From positions 447,261-490,564 of the forward strand of contig NZ_KB899637.1 of the NCBI RefSeq assembly GCF_000378405.1: a stretch of DNA of 43,304 nt, in the 5' to 3' direction. Below the pieces are notes generated by a model, which was given only the letters and a program-made list of their open reading frames with translations, ran no database searches and was not told where the DNA came from. Origin of the DNA: Succinimonas amylolytica DSM 2873 (GTDB lineage Bacteria; Pseudomonadota; Gammaproteobacteria; Enterobacterales; Succinivibrionaceae). Shown piece by piece: positions 1 to 9,127 of the stretch. The position numbers and the translations under genes are program-made. How positions within the stretch are numbered: position 1 is the stretch's first letter; the number at the start of each line of letters is the position of its first letter.

Positions 1-719
1 GCATGAGACATCCCAGAGCCAGTGATTCCATGAGAATTCAGAATCTGCTGGACGGAAAATCCGAGGAAATCACGCTTCGGGAATTTACCTCGTATCCTCA
101 GATTACCGCAAAATCCAGCTTTGATCTTTTCGGAACCCTAATGCTCCATACCGGATACTTTACCGTGGTTAAGGGAGAGGTTCCGAAAGCTGCGAACAGG
201 GCGGTTATAAAAATTCCCAACAGAGAGATTCAGCAGTGCTTTATTGAAAAGGCCGGAGAGATCTTCAATCAGGACAATGAAGAATGGTACAGCCAGGGCC
301 TGGATCTCCGGGATTCTCTGCTGGAGGGGGACGCCGCAAAGGCCGAGACTACTGCAAAAAAAATGCTTGAGCTCTTTGTCAGTGTCCGGGACAGTGCATA
401 CGAAAGCTTTTACCACGGATTTCTGGCCGGGGTTCTCGGCATGACGGGAAACAGCGACATCAGCATTCTGTCAAACCGGGAGAGCGGAGACGGTTTTTCT
501 GACGTGATCATAAAGAACAAGGCAGCCCGGATTGCCGCGGTTCTGGAATTCAAGAAGAGCGGGAGTGACGAGCCGGACGCTATGGACAGTATCTGCAGCA
601 GGGCTCTCAGGCAGATTGAAGAGCAGGCCTATGACCGGGAGCTTAAAAAAGCCTACCGGGTTATTCACAAGTACGGCATCGCCTTTTATAACAAAACCTG
701 CCGGATTATCGGAGCCTAG
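1..719 (+). CDS. PD-(D/E)XK nuclease-like domain protein, 5'-partial
   Basis: The reading frame is open to the left edge, so the gene is partial; the first ATG at 3 is probably internal. The visible 238 residues match the C-terminal half of the large 'AAA-ATPase-like plus PD-(D/E)XK' proteins common in gut anaerobes. The nuclease-like core is visible: Asp167 in a GFSDVII strand, then LEFK with Glu182 and Lys184, which fits the D...ExK signature. In this family the missing N-terminal part is normally an AAA-type ATPase domain. The cellular role of the family is not established. The gene converges on topB with a gap of about 150 bp that holds no gene. Confidence 0.8.
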   Translation, partial: MRHPRASDSMRIQNLLDGKSEEITLREFTSYPQITAKSSFDLFGTLMLHTGYFTVVKGEVPKAANRAVIKIPNREIQQCFIEKAGEIFNQDNEEWYSQGLDLRDSLLEGDAAKAETTAKKMLELFVSVRDSAYESFYHGFLAGVLGMTGNSDISILSNRESGDGFSDVIIKNKAARIAAVLEFKKSGSDEPDAMDSICSRALRQIEEQAYDRELKKAYRVIHKYGIAFYNKTCRIIGA

Positions 720-870
720 CATTCCGGAATAACAGGGAGCAGGACGCGGTTAGTGCGGCGCAGTTTCTGCAAATTCCCATGATTTTCGGTCCGGTCTGAG
801 GGTAACGGGGAATTCCAGTTTTCCTGCAAACACACCCGACCGGTACACCTTTCTCCATTTTTAAAAAACA

Positions 871-3800
871 TCAGATATTCCGGGTGCCCCGGCATTTCGG
901 GAAGTTGCTGCAGCCCCAGAACGGCCCCCGGGGGCCCTGGCGTTTTTTCATGGGATCGCCGCAGGACGGGCATACCGGTATATCCTCGCCGGTTTCTGCC
1001 GGAGCGGTTTTTCGGAGGAGACCCGAGGGCGCAGACTTTCCATTGCTTCCCGGGATTCCGGAGGAGCGGGTATCCGGGGCAGTCGCCTTTCTTCCGGGGA
1101 CTTCTCCGGAAGCATCGATGGTGCTTCGGCATTCCGGATAGCGGGAGCAGCTCCAGAAGCTTCCCCGGATACCGTTTCTGAGCACCATCATGGTACCGCA
1201 TTTCGGGCAGGAGGGGGGATCTCCGTCAGCGGGAACCGGAGCCGGTTTCTGGTACTTTCCGCTGTAGGCCGCGCCCGGTGCGGCAGGTGAGGAGGAGGAG
1301 CGGCGAGGCTGTGCCGTTCCTGCCGGAGGTACGTCTCGCGGAGCAGGAACTTCTGACGGAGTTCCCCTGACTTCCTGGGGGGGCGGCAGCGGATCTCCGA
1401 ACTGCGGTCCGAAGCTCATATCGTTGAATATGGAATTCATGTCCTCCGGCGTCTGGTAAAATTCCGGAGGCAGCTGGCCCGATAAACCGGCCCCGGGGTC
1501 CGGAAACGGCGGGAATCCTCCCGGGAAATCTCCGGAGGCTATGGGGGCGCTGCTGCTTCCGGTTCCTTTCCCGGCTCCGGACTGTCTGCCGGTTCCGGAA
1601 ATACGGCCCTTCATGGCCTTGTAGGTATGAGAAAACGGATTCTGTTCGGGGTCGTACATAAAATCTCCACTGTGCGGTAAATTCTGACTGCCGCTTTCCG
1701 GCTTCTGATGGTATCCGGTCCCGTCTCCGGACGCTCTCGGAGGCATGTCCGGAGCTTCCTGCCGGAACGGCGGGAAATCCGGAGAATATCCGCCGGAGAG
1801 CTGGTAGTTCATCAGAGGCTCCGGAGCAGGTGCTTCCGGAGCTTTTCCGGAGAACCGGGAGCGGGAATACCGAACCTCCGCAGGAGATCCGGTTCCCGGA
1901 ATAACTGCAGCCGAAGCTCCGGTTTCAGGATTCTTTTTTCTTCCGGCGGTGCGGCTTCGGGAGCGTGATTCCGGGACTGCGTTTCCTGTACCGGTATCCT
2001 TTGCGGCTGCCTTCCGAGCTGCAGTGCCTGCAGTTCTCCCGGTTCGCGGCTTTCGGGATCCGGACCGGGCTGTTCCGGAGCGACTTCGGGCTCCTCCGGT
2101 ATTTTCGGAGGCGGTGCCGCTCCGGCGGGAGGCGGCAGTCATGGCCGGAGCCTCCGGAAAGACGCGGTTCATTTCCTTTTCGATAATTTCAGTGACGAAG
2201 GCGGCGATGTCCTTTTCAAAACGTTCCTCGCTTTCTCCGGAATAGCCCTCCGCAATCTTTTCCAGACGCTGTTCCCAGCTGGCGGTGAGTCCCGGAGATG
2301 TCAGATCCTCTGCCAGAACACCGGTCATGAGGTAACGGCTTTTCGGAGTGGAAAGCAGGGTATTCCGTCCTTCTCTTTCCAGATATTCCCATTTCAGAGC
2401 AGAATCGATGATGCCGGCCCGGGTGGCCGGAGTACCCAGACCGTCGGTGTCCTTCAGCATTTTCTTCCAGACGGGATCAGTAACAAAGCGGGAGATGTTT
2501 TCCATGGCAGCCAGCAGGGTTGCCTCCGTGAAGTGTCGGGGAGGAGTGGTCTCCTTTTCCTCCAGGGTGAGATCCCGGATATCGTGAAGGTCGCCAGGCC
2601 GGGCATCCGGAAGCTTTTGCGGGGGAAGTCCCAGGGAACTGGCGTCGTCACTGTCCGTACTGCGTTTTTCGGAGGAGAGGCGATTTTCCTGATTCGCCGC
2701 CGGAGTTCCTGCTCCCTCATGCCGTTCCCGGGACTCGCCTTCGTAGAGAATCTTCCAGCCGGGGGATTTCAGAATTCTGGCGACGGCCTTGAATTTTTCG
2801 GAAAGACATTCCAGAACCATGACGGCGGAATCATAGACGGCGGGGGGATAAAACTGGGCGATAAAGGCCCGGCGGACGGCGGAGAAGACATTTCTTTCCT
2901 CTGTGGTCATGGCAGCCAGATTTACAGCGGGGTTTCCGGTGGGCACGATGGCATTATGGGCAGTAACCTTTGCCGTTTTATAGCAGGCCGGCTTTCGGGA
3001 GATGACAGCTCCCCGGAGGCTTTCCGCGATTCCGGGATCCTGAGCGGCCAGGGCCCGGAAAATGTCCGGGACCTCCTGGAACTGCTCGTCCGGCAGATAT
3101 CTTGAATCGGTACGGGGATAGGTGGTGGCCTTGTGTTTTTCATAAAGGCTCTGGGCCAGAGACAGGGTTTTCTGGGCGGAATAGCCCCAGCGCTTGCTGC
3201 AGTGCTGCTGGAGTGATGTGAGATCAAAGGGCAGGGGGGGATATTCCTTTTTGTCCCGGCGTTCAAAGGACAGCACCCGGGCCTGCTGCCCCCGGCATTT
3301 TCTGATCACCTCTTCGGGATATTTCCGGTCCAGTACATGGCCGTCGGGATCCTGGACGCTTTCCGGAGGAAGCCAGCGAGCCTTGTATGATACGGGGCCG
3401 GCCGCCAGGTCTGCCAGAATTTCATAGAAGGTTACCGGCTGAAAGTTTTCAATAGCGAGATCCCGGTCCACAACCAGCTTTACCGTGGGGGAGATTACCC
3501 GTCCTACAGACACCACCCCGAGAGCGGAGCCCGCCTTCTGCATTTTCAGGGTATAGAAGCGGGTAAGATTTAGACCTACCAGCCAGTCGGCCCGGGAACG
3601 GCCCAGGGCGGCCATGTAAAGAGGTTCGGTTTCCGATCCGGGAACAATCGTCCGGAGAGCCTTCTGAATGGAGGCATCATCCAGGGCGGTGAGACAGAGA
3701 CGTTTCAGGGAACCCCGGAATCCTGTGCGGTTCAGAATGTTGCGGGCAATGGCCTCTCCCTCGCGGTCGAAGTCGGTGGCAATAACCACCTCGGAGGCCT

Positions 3801-4086
3801 CCCTTACCAGTCCGGAAACCACCCGGTACTGATCCCTGGATTTGCTTGCCACCTGAAACCGCCACTTTTCCGGAATGATGGGAAGATCTGCAAGATTCCA
3901 CTTTTTATAGGCCGGATCATAGTCATCCGGCATGAATTCCGTCAGAAGATGTCCGAGACACCAGGTTACCAGCGTTCCGCCGTTCGGGTCCTGCCAGTAG
4001 CCCTGAAGCCTTTTCCGGATTCCGAGGTTTCTGGCCAGATCTCCGGCCTGGGAGGGCTTTTCACAGATAAATAGGCGATAGCTCAT
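871..4086 (-). CDS. topB: DNA topoisomerase III with long C-terminal extension
   Basis: Type IA topoisomerase, which cuts and passes single DNA strands to decatenate and relax DNA. The TOPRIM domain is N-terminal with Glu9 (CEKP) and the DxDxE triad Asp105/Asp107/Glu109. The catalytic tyrosine is Tyr323 in TTYPRTDSRYLP. The core ends near residue 640. It is followed by roughly 300 residues of low-complexity Ser/Gly/Pro/Arg-rich sequence and then two four-cysteine zinc-ribbon motifs (CPKCG...CSRYPEC and CPSCG...CSNFPKC), both of the topoisomerase C4 type. At 1071 aa it is much longer than E. coli TopB (about 650 aa). The ATG at 4086 has an AGGAG ribosome site. TopB can be chromosomal or carried by conjugative elements; a TraH-like gene lies 6 kb away, but no link is proven. 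Confidence 0.95.
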   Translation of the reverse strand: MSYRLFICEKPSQAGDLARNLGIRKRLQGYWQDPNGGTLVTWCLGHLLTEFMPDDYDPAYKKWNLADLPIIPEKWRFQVASKSRDQYRVVSGLVREASEVVIATDFDREGEAIARNILNRTGFRGSLKRLCLTALDDASIQKALRTIVPGSETEPLYMAALGRSRADWLVGLNLTRFYTLKMQKAGSALGVVSVGRVISPTVKLVVDRDLAIENFQPVTFYEILADLAAGPVSYKARWLPPESVQDPDGHVLDRKYPEEVIRKCRGQQARVLSFERRDKKEYPPLPFDLTSLQQHCSKRWGYSAQKTLSLAQSLYEKHKATTYPRTDSRYLPDEQFQEVPDIFRALAAQDPGIAESLRGAVISRKPACYKTAKVTAHNAIVPTGNPAVNLAAMTTEERNVFSAVRRAFIAQFYPPAVYDSAVMVLECLSEKFKAVARILKSPGWKILYEGESRERHEGAGTPAANQENRLSSEKRSTDSDDASSLGLPPQKLPDARPGDLHDIRDLTLEEKETTPPRHFTEATLLAAMENISRFVTDPVWKKMLKDTDGLGTPATRAGIIDSALKWEYLEREGRNTLLSTPKSRYLMTGVLAEDLTSPGLTASWEQRLEKIAEGYSGESEERFEKDIAAFVTEIIEKEMNRVFPEAPAMTAASRRSGTASENTGGARSRSGTARSGSRKPRTGRTAGTAARKAAAKDTGTGNAVPESRSRSRTAGRKKNPETGASAAVIPGTGSPAEVRYSRSRFSGKAPEAPAPEPLMNYQLSGGYSPDFPPFRQEAPDMPPRASGDGTGYHQKPESGSQNLPHSGDFMYDPEQNPFSHTYKAMKGRISGTGRQSGAGKGTGSSSAPIASGDFPGGFPPFPDPGAGLSGQLPPEFYQTPEDMNSIFNDMSFGPQFGDPLPPPQEVRGTPSEVPAPRDVPPAGTAQPRRSSSSPAAPGAAYSGKYQKPAPVPADGDPPSCPKCGTMMVLRNGIRGSFWSCSRYPECRSTIDASGEVPGRKATAPDTRSSGIPGSNGKSAPSGLLRKTAPAETGEDIPVCPSCGDPMKKRQGPRGPFWGCSNFPKCRGTRNI

Positions 4087-4376
4087 GACTGCTCCTGGGT
4101 ATTTTCATGTGAGTGATTGTACCGCAATCCCGGAGAAGAGCCGTCATAATTATGAGATGCTGCGGGAAATTTAGGAAGAAAATTCCCGCGACGGTGTTCC
4201 CGGGAGGCCGCAGAAAACTTTCCGGAATTCCTGGAGGCAAGTATAGGAGGGCCCATGTGCCGCCGGTGCCGTTTTCCGCTATTCCGGCATTCAGGCTGGC
4301 GTCGAGCATCAGAGACCGTATGGCGGTCTCCTGATTCCCGACATCTCCGGCATTTCCCGTTTTATGAGGTGATTCT

Positions 4377-4400
4377 GGGCCCCGGTTCCTTAGGGGGCCC
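4377..4400 (-). terminator. GC-rich inverted repeat after the 4403-4843 gene
   Basis: Arms GGGCCCC (4377-4383) and GGGGCCC (4394-4400) lie 2 bp past the stop codon of the minus-strand gene. There is no T-run after the stem, so a factor-independent terminator is only a guess. Confidence 0.25.
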
Positions 4401-4402
4401 TG

Positions 4403-4843
4403 TTACGTTCCGTCATGATTATCTCTTTCCTTCTCCAGGGACTTTCTCCGGAGATCGTTGATGAATCCGGTACTGAAGTGTTTGCACATATCCAGAATGG
4501 AAAAGCTTTCGTCATCGGGTTCGCTGTAATCCACATCAGGGTCTTCGAAGCCTTCCTCGGCAATGATTCTGGAAAACAGCGGTTCCGGAAGAGCCTTCCG
4601 GAGGCTATCATCATGCCAGAAGCTGTCCGGATCGTCCGTAAAACGGGGCGGAAGTTCCTTTTTTCCGTCAGCGGTGCCGTTGTTGAGAAGCCCTTTTACG
4701 CAGCTATCTCCGTAAACATCCCGCAAAACGTTGATCTTAAAATCCCAAAAACAGGCATAGGAGGAATCCCGGTCAGGATCGAAGCCAAGCCTCCTCTTGA
4801 TTTCCTTAACATTTCCGGGTTTGATATTATCAGTATCAATCAT
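4403..4843 (-). CDS. hypothetical protein, 146 aa
   Basis: An acidic soluble protein (runs such as DDPDSFWHDD and DPDVDYSEPDDE) with no signal peptide or membrane segment. I recognise no family. It lies upstream of topB on the same strand, with about 320 bp between its stop and the topB start. The ATG at 4843 has no clear Shine-Dalgarno sequence, and the frame stays open for some codons upstream, so the start is uncertain. An overlapping plus-strand frame (4415-4924) looks less protein-like. The call rests on composition and coding strand only. Confidence 0.5.
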   Translation of the reverse strand: MIDTDNIKPGNVKEIKRRLGFDPDRDSSYACFWDFKINVLRDVYGDSCVKGLLNNGTADGKKELPPRFTDDPDSFWHDDSLRKALPEPLFSRIIAEEGFEDPDVDYSEPDDESFSILDMCKHFSTGFINDLRRKSLEKERDNHDGT

Positions 4844-5752
4844 CGTGGCTGTACTCGCGTCTGCTATAGCATCCAGGAATGCAGAAAAAAATGTCGAAAT
4901 CCCTCGCGTAAAAGTCAGTCATAGTGGATAAAACAGCCGCATACGCTCCAAAAGTTTGAAGTAGCGCACTTTTTTGAGCAGCGATATGCCAGAAATCCGG
5001 TATTAGGAAGTACAATCCGGCTGTATTCAAGTATGCTTCCGTCTGTTCGGAGCATGTCTTATTTGCTGAAAGGTGTATGGTTTGGTCGCCTCCCTTTCAG
5101 CTTTTTCTTTTTGTTATCTGAATTTCTCAGGCAGTCTGTCTGACAGTCTTTACAAATCCTGGTTTGCCGCGGGCGAATTTTCCGGAAAGGCGGAAGATTC
5201 AGGGATTTCGGCGGCTGTTGCCTGATGTAAAACGTTTTCATAAAAATAATGATCTGCATCTACATCACTGGCGCTGCTGATTATAGCTGAAAAAAACAGG
5301 AATGGTGCTCAGGAATTATATTTTGCGTCAGGAAACGCACCTAAGAGGCTGAACGCTGTATGACTGTCAAATATCTGATTCACTGTTTCCTGGAAAATTT
5401 GACACTGTGTTCTCCGCTCGCGTTGAGACTATGGTTTTACTTTTACGGGCAAAATAGAACGGCTGAAAACCCCGTAAAATCAAGGGCTTAGCGAGATTTA
5501 TAGTTTTGAGCGATTGAGGGGAAAACGGTATTTTTTGGTGTTTCTGAAAACACACTTATGCCTGGAGATACAGATGTGGTGGCTATGGTTTATTATTGCG
5601 GTAGGGTTGAGTCTATCGTTTTATTATCATAAATAGCGGTGTCTGCCTTATTTAAAGGCTCAGTAAGCATATTCTTCCAAAATCTTGATGGTATCATGAA
5701 AACTGCAAAAAAATTTTTGGCGTGATGAACTCGATTAAGTTTAAAAAGTTTT
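4844..5752. other. gene-free stretch, start of an AT-richer island
   Basis: I find no convincing gene in these 0.9 kb. Short frames at 4836-5030 and 5059-5259 (minus) and 5367-5555 (minus) lack ribosome sites and family features. Base composition drops from about 5.0-5.3 kb onward, which suggests that the left edge of the imported segment carrying the CDF and EamA genes lies here. No terminal repeats or integrase gene were seen. Confidence 0.5.
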
Positions 5753-5766
5753 AGGGGATGCATATG
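5753..5766 (+). promoter_or_regulatory. ribosome binding site and likely true start of the CDF gene
   Basis: AGGGG at 5753-5757 is followed by ATG codons at 5758 and 5764, which share a frame. That frame runs into the A8 tract (5789-5796), after which the CDF sequence continues in another frame. Start choice for the CDF gene therefore depends on whether the A-tract is real, slips, or is a base-call error. Confidence 0.5.
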
Positions 5767-5785
5767 GATAAAGTGACAGTGCTGC

Positions 5786-6889
5786 GTGAAAAAAAACATT
5801 GTAAAGACCAGCATTATCGGGATGATTGCCAATGTATTTCTTTCCGGATTCAAGGCGGTCATAGGCCTCATGACCAATTCCATTGCCATTGTGCTGGACG
5901 CTGTCAATAACATCTCTGATGCTGGCAGTTCTTTGATTACTATTATCGGGACAAAGCTGGCGGGCAGAGAACCTGACAAGAAGCATCCTTTTGGTTATGG
6001 CCGCATTGAATACCTGAGTGCCATGATTATTTCCGTGATCGTGCTGTATGCAGGCATTACGTTTTTTGTGGAATCTGGCAAACAGATCATTCATCCGGAG
6101 ACACCTGACTATAACGCAGTCTCATTAATCATTGTGGCTGTTGCCGTAGTGGTCAAAATTCTGTTAGGCATCTATGTCAAAGGGGTAGGGGTAAAGGTGA
6201 ATTCGGATTCCCTGAGCAATTCAGGAGAGGATGCAAAACTGGACGCGATCATTTCTGCATCGACGCTGGTTGCAGCAGGGATCTTCCTTATCTTCCATAT
6301 ATCTTTAGAAGCGTGGCTTGGTGCAATCATCTCCGCAGTAATCATAAAATCAGGCATAGAAATGCTGCGTGATACGATCTCCAAGATTCTTGGTGAGCGT
6401 AATGATCGGGAGCTTGCTAAAGCGATCCGTGATACTGTTATGAGCTTCCCGGATGTACAGGGAGCATATGATCTTGTACTGAACAACTACGGGCCTGATA
6501 CATGGAATGGTTCTATTCATATTGAAGTTCCGGATACTTATTCAGCAGATAATCTGGATCAGCTGATCCGTGAGATCACGATGAAAGTTATCAGTGCGCA
6601 TCATGTCATCCTCACTGCGATAGGGGTATACTCGGTAAATACAAAGGATGATGAAGTCATTCAGGCAAAGCGACGTGCTGAGGAGATCGTCTTTTCCCAT
6701 GAATTCGTCAGACAGATGCATGGCTTCTATCTGCTCAAGGAGCAGAAATCAATGCGTTTTGACATTGTGATTATCTTTGATGCCAAGGATCGCAGAGCAG
6801 TGTACAATGAAGTGGTTGCTGATGTGAAAAAATCGTTTCCTGAATATGAGCTTCAGGTTGCGATGGATACTGATTTTACGGAAGAATAA
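5786..6889 (+). CDS. cation diffusion facilitator (CDF) transporter, probable Mn2+/Fe2+ exporter
   Basis: Inner-membrane CDF-family antiporter of about 367 residues with hydrophobic segments over roughly residues 8-215 and a C-terminal cytoplasmic domain. The metal site is visible as N41xxxD45 in TM2 (VNNISDAGSS) and D149xxxD153 in TM5 (GEDAKLDA). This N/D/D/D set resembles MntE-type manganese CDFs rather than Zn-type D/D/H/D proteins; substrate is inferred. The uninterrupted frame starts with GTG at 5786, which has no ribosome site. A better start is the ATG at 5764, 6 nt after AGGGG (5753-5757), but it is out of frame. Removing one A from the 8-A run at 5789-5796 joins the two frames. Codon use is AT-richer than in neighbours, so the gene is probably acquired. 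Confidence 0.9.
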   Translation: MKKNIVKTSIIGMIANVFLSGFKAVIGLMTNSIAIVLDAVNNISDAGSSLITIIGTKLAGREPDKKHPFGYGRIEYLSAMIISVIVLYAGITFFVESGKQIIHPETPDYNAVSLIIVAVAVVVKILLGIYVKGVGVKVNSDSLSNSGEDAKLDAIISASTLVAAGIFLIFHISLEAWLGAIISAVIIKSGIEMLRDTISKILGERNDRELAKAIRDTVMSFPDVQGAYDLVLNNYGPDTWNGSIHIEVPDTYSADNLDQLIREITMKVISAHHVILTAIGVYSVNTKDDEVIQAKRRAEEIVFSHEFVRQMHGFYLLKEQKSMRFDIVIIFDAKDRRAVYNEVVADVKKSFPEYELQVAMDTDFTEE

Positions 6890-7177
6890 GACTGATCAAT
6901 AGACACATTCCAGTTTACAGATAGTTTTATGCATTTTGCCTTCCGTAAATCACAGATGTGTGAAAGATACAGCCAGCTGATAAAACAGCTGTGCCGCAGT
7001 TCCTAACTGCGATACTTAATACATATCCATATTTTTCGTTTGGAGACTCGATCCGGCGTTTAGCCTCATTCTTGAAAACAATGCAGGCGCTTCTGGACTG
7101 ACAATCGAGACCTACCTATACGGCTGGGACCCTACCGTTATAACAGGCCAAAATACATATACTGGAGGAATAATATT

Positions 7178-7603
7178 ATGTGGAATATGATTTGGCCATT
7201 ATTGCTGATCGTGGGATCTAACTGTTTTTACAATATTTGCACTAAATCTATGCCGGAGAGGACAAACACATTTGGTGCACTTACAGTCACCTATCTGGTC
7301 GGTGCGGTGCTTTCGGCGGTATTGTTTGTTGTGAGCGTAAAACCAGCTGAGGTATTAAACGAGATAACCAGGATAAATTGGACTTCTTTTGTTCTTGGAG
7401 TTGCAATTGTTGGGCTGGAGGCAGGATATGTATTCCTGTATCGTGCTGGATGGAAAGTAAGTAATGGCGCACTAACAGCCAATATATGTCTTGCAATCGC
7501 TCTGGTGGTGATAGGTTTTCTTCTTTATGAGGAATCCATATCTATCAAACAGGTAGCAGGTATTATTGTATGCGGAATTGGACTTTTTTTGGTTAAAGGC
7601 TAA
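7178..7603 (+). CDS. small EamA/DMT-type membrane transporter
   Basis: A 141-residue protein with four hydrophobic segments (about residues 4-20, 36-55, 66-88 and 95-138), the layout of half-size members of the drug/metabolite transporter (EamA/EmrE-like) superfamily. The C-terminal half (GALTANICLAIALVVIGFLLYEE, split here as GALTANICLAI and ALVVIGFLLYEE) resembles a single EamA repeat. Such half-size proteins usually act as homo- or heterodimers; the substrate is unknown. The ATG is preceded by GGAGG (7164-7168). It lies 288 bp after the CDF gene on the same strand, in the same AT-richer segment, so both were probably imported together. Confidence 0.75.
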   Translation: MWNMIWPLLLIVGSNCFYNICTKSMPERTNTFGALTVTYLVGAVLSAVLFVVSVKPAEVLNEITRINWTSFVLGVAIVGLEAGYVFLYRAGWKVSNGALTANICLAIALVVIGFLLYEESISIKQVAGIIVCGIGLFLVKG

Positions 7604-7791
7604 AGGAAAAAAATCCCGTTTGTGTGATTATTTATCTAACCGTGGCAAACAAACCGTAATAGCAGCACATGTAAACTGAACTTTTTCCATTTTTCTGATT
7701 GATTGTCTTCACATGGTTACCTCCATGTCATATAAATCACTCTGAAGGCTGTTTATAGCAACTGGTATTTTAAATTGTCCGATCCAGTTAG

Positions 7792-8007
7792 CATTGTACT
7801 TGCTCATTCAGGGGCAATGACGAAAAGCTGATTACCGGCGGCCGGCTGGAACTGGCCGATCTCCGGAAAAGCAAAGTCCTGCTGAAAATCTCCGGGGTTG
7901 TCAGCACCGGGAATTTTTTTCTGGATTATTCAGCGCAGAATCCGGACGCTCCGGAACTGGAATTTACCGCCAGTCTGCGGGATAATAGCAGCAATGAACA
8001 GGAATAA
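7792..8007 (+). pseudogene. 5'-truncated gene remnant (C-terminal about 65 codons)
   Basis: An open frame without a start codon runs from 7792 (a stop lies just upstream at 7789-7791) to TAA at 8005-8007. From about 7813 it reads like real protein (GGRLELADLRKSKVLLKISG, then GNFFLDYSAQNPDAPELEF) with the GC-rich codon use of the resident genome. Sequence to the left is AT-rich and unrelated. The gene ends 14 bp before the next start codon (8022), as in an operon. I infer that the AT-rich insertion removed or displaced the 5' part. The family is not recognised. Confidence 0.6.
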
Positions 8008-8021
8008 CAGGGGAAACAGCC

Positions 8022-8714
8022 ATGAACGCAACCGCCGTTTTCGATTACGAGGATCTTTCGCCGCTCCTGAAGCACCGCCGGGACGAACTCGTGAACTATC
8101 TCAGCGAACCAGAAAAGGTCACCACCAGCGGGCTTCTCTACCGCAGATTCCTCCGGTCTCAGTACATGGAATCCTGCCTCCCCGAGAGGGCTCCCCTTGT
8201 TAACGGCCAGTACCTTTTCAGCACCTACGGGATCAATAACACCAGCATTGGCCCTTACACCGGGGAGATCGACTACCCCAGGGCCGTTACCGGAGTGATC
8301 CAGGAGTTCCCCGGCTTCCTGAAGATCAGCAGCAACGGACGCTTCCGGTTTTTCCGGACGTATGTGAGGTCGTTTGAGCCCCTGGAACGGCAGCAGCTCT
8401 CCGTTCATGTGTTCGAGGACGACAACGGCCTGATCCCGCTTTTGCTGAAGGAGATGTCCCAGAACGGCAGTCATCTCTCGTGCTACGGCGTGTGGCGGAA
8501 TCCCGTTATCTACAACGGGGATTTCCGGGAGGTGATGAAGGGGCGCTTCTGGGACGATATAAACCCGAACCGGGTCGGCAGCAGAGAAATGTCTTTCTGG
8601 GGGGATTTTCTGGTATTCATGGAGCCGGGAGCCTTCTACTTCCAGAGACTGGGATGCCACCGTCCCGAATCCGCGAAGATCCTGGAACCCGATTTCAGAA
8701 AGAGGGAATCATAA
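8022..8714 (+). CDS. hypothetical protein, 230 aa (3' end possibly frameshifted)
   Basis: Soluble protein rich in aromatic and charged residues, without signal peptide or membrane segment; no family recognised. The ATG at 8022 has an AGGGG site just upstream and follows the truncated remnant by 14 bp, so both belonged to one transcription unit. The annotated stop (TAA, 8712-8714) is followed in the -1 frame by a plausible 38-codon tail ending at 8824 (ITAAEPEKKDAETADLDGVK and LYFQGGRGTGYSLEWDY). Either the gene is frameshifted near 8700, or a short overlapping gene exists. It converges on the Sel1-repeat gene across a strong terminator. Confidence 0.65.
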   Translation: MNATAVFDYEDLSPLLKHRRDELVNYLSEPEKVTTSGLLYRRFLRSQYMESCLPERAPLVNGQYLFSTYGINNTSIGPYTGEIDYPRAVTGVIQEFPGFLKISSNGRFRFFRTYVRSFEPLERQQLSVHVFEDDNGLIPLLLKEMSQNGSHLSCYGVWRNPVIYNGDFREVMKGRFWDDINPNRVGSREMSFWGDFLVFMEPGAFYFQRLGCHRPESAKILEPDFRKRES

Positions 8715-9066
8715 CCGCGGCGGAACCGGAGAAGAAGGACGCCGAAACCGCGGATCTGGACGGCGTAAAGCTTTACTTTCAGGGCGGCCGGGGAACCGGC
8801 TATTCTCTGGAATGGGATTACTGAGGCGGTTCCGTCAGGGTGCCATCCCGGAGGAAGCATATTTTCCACGTACCCTCGAAACGGGGGGCTCATGTCTTGC
8901 GAAGATCCCCCTGTATCCCCCTGATTTATAGGGCTTTGCGAGAGGCTGGATGTTTGCAGGACCTGATGTCTGTATCCGGATACACCATTCATGTTTATGG
9001 GAACATATCAGCAGCGATACTTTTGGATAAAAAATAACCAAAAATTACCGATCTTTCCTGTGATCA

Positions 9067-9101
9067 CCACAAAGGGATCTCACCGCGAGATCCTTTTGTG
9101 G
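9067..9101. terminator. bidirectional terminator between convergent genes
   Basis: A 15-bp stem with one G-T wobble: arms at 9067-9081 and 9087-9101 around a 5-nt loop. The plus strand reads GAGATCCTTTTGTGG on the 3' arm and the minus strand reads GAGATCCCTTTGTGG. It sits between the plus-strand gene ending at 8714 or 8824 and the minus-strand gene ending at 9128, so it can serve both. Confidence 0.7.
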
Positions 9102-9127
9102 CGAAGGTGTGAATGCTGAAAGGTGTT

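Noticed and set aside
5367-5555. 62-codon minus-strand frame left of the CDF gene
   Set aside because: No ribosome site and no recognisable family; too short to support.
7926-8660. 244-codon minus-strand frame opposite the hypothetical gene at 8022
   Set aside because: The plus-strand gene has a ribosome site and operon spacing; the antisense frame has neither and looks like a shadow. Because the plus-strand gene is itself unrecognised, this is less certain than the other rejections.
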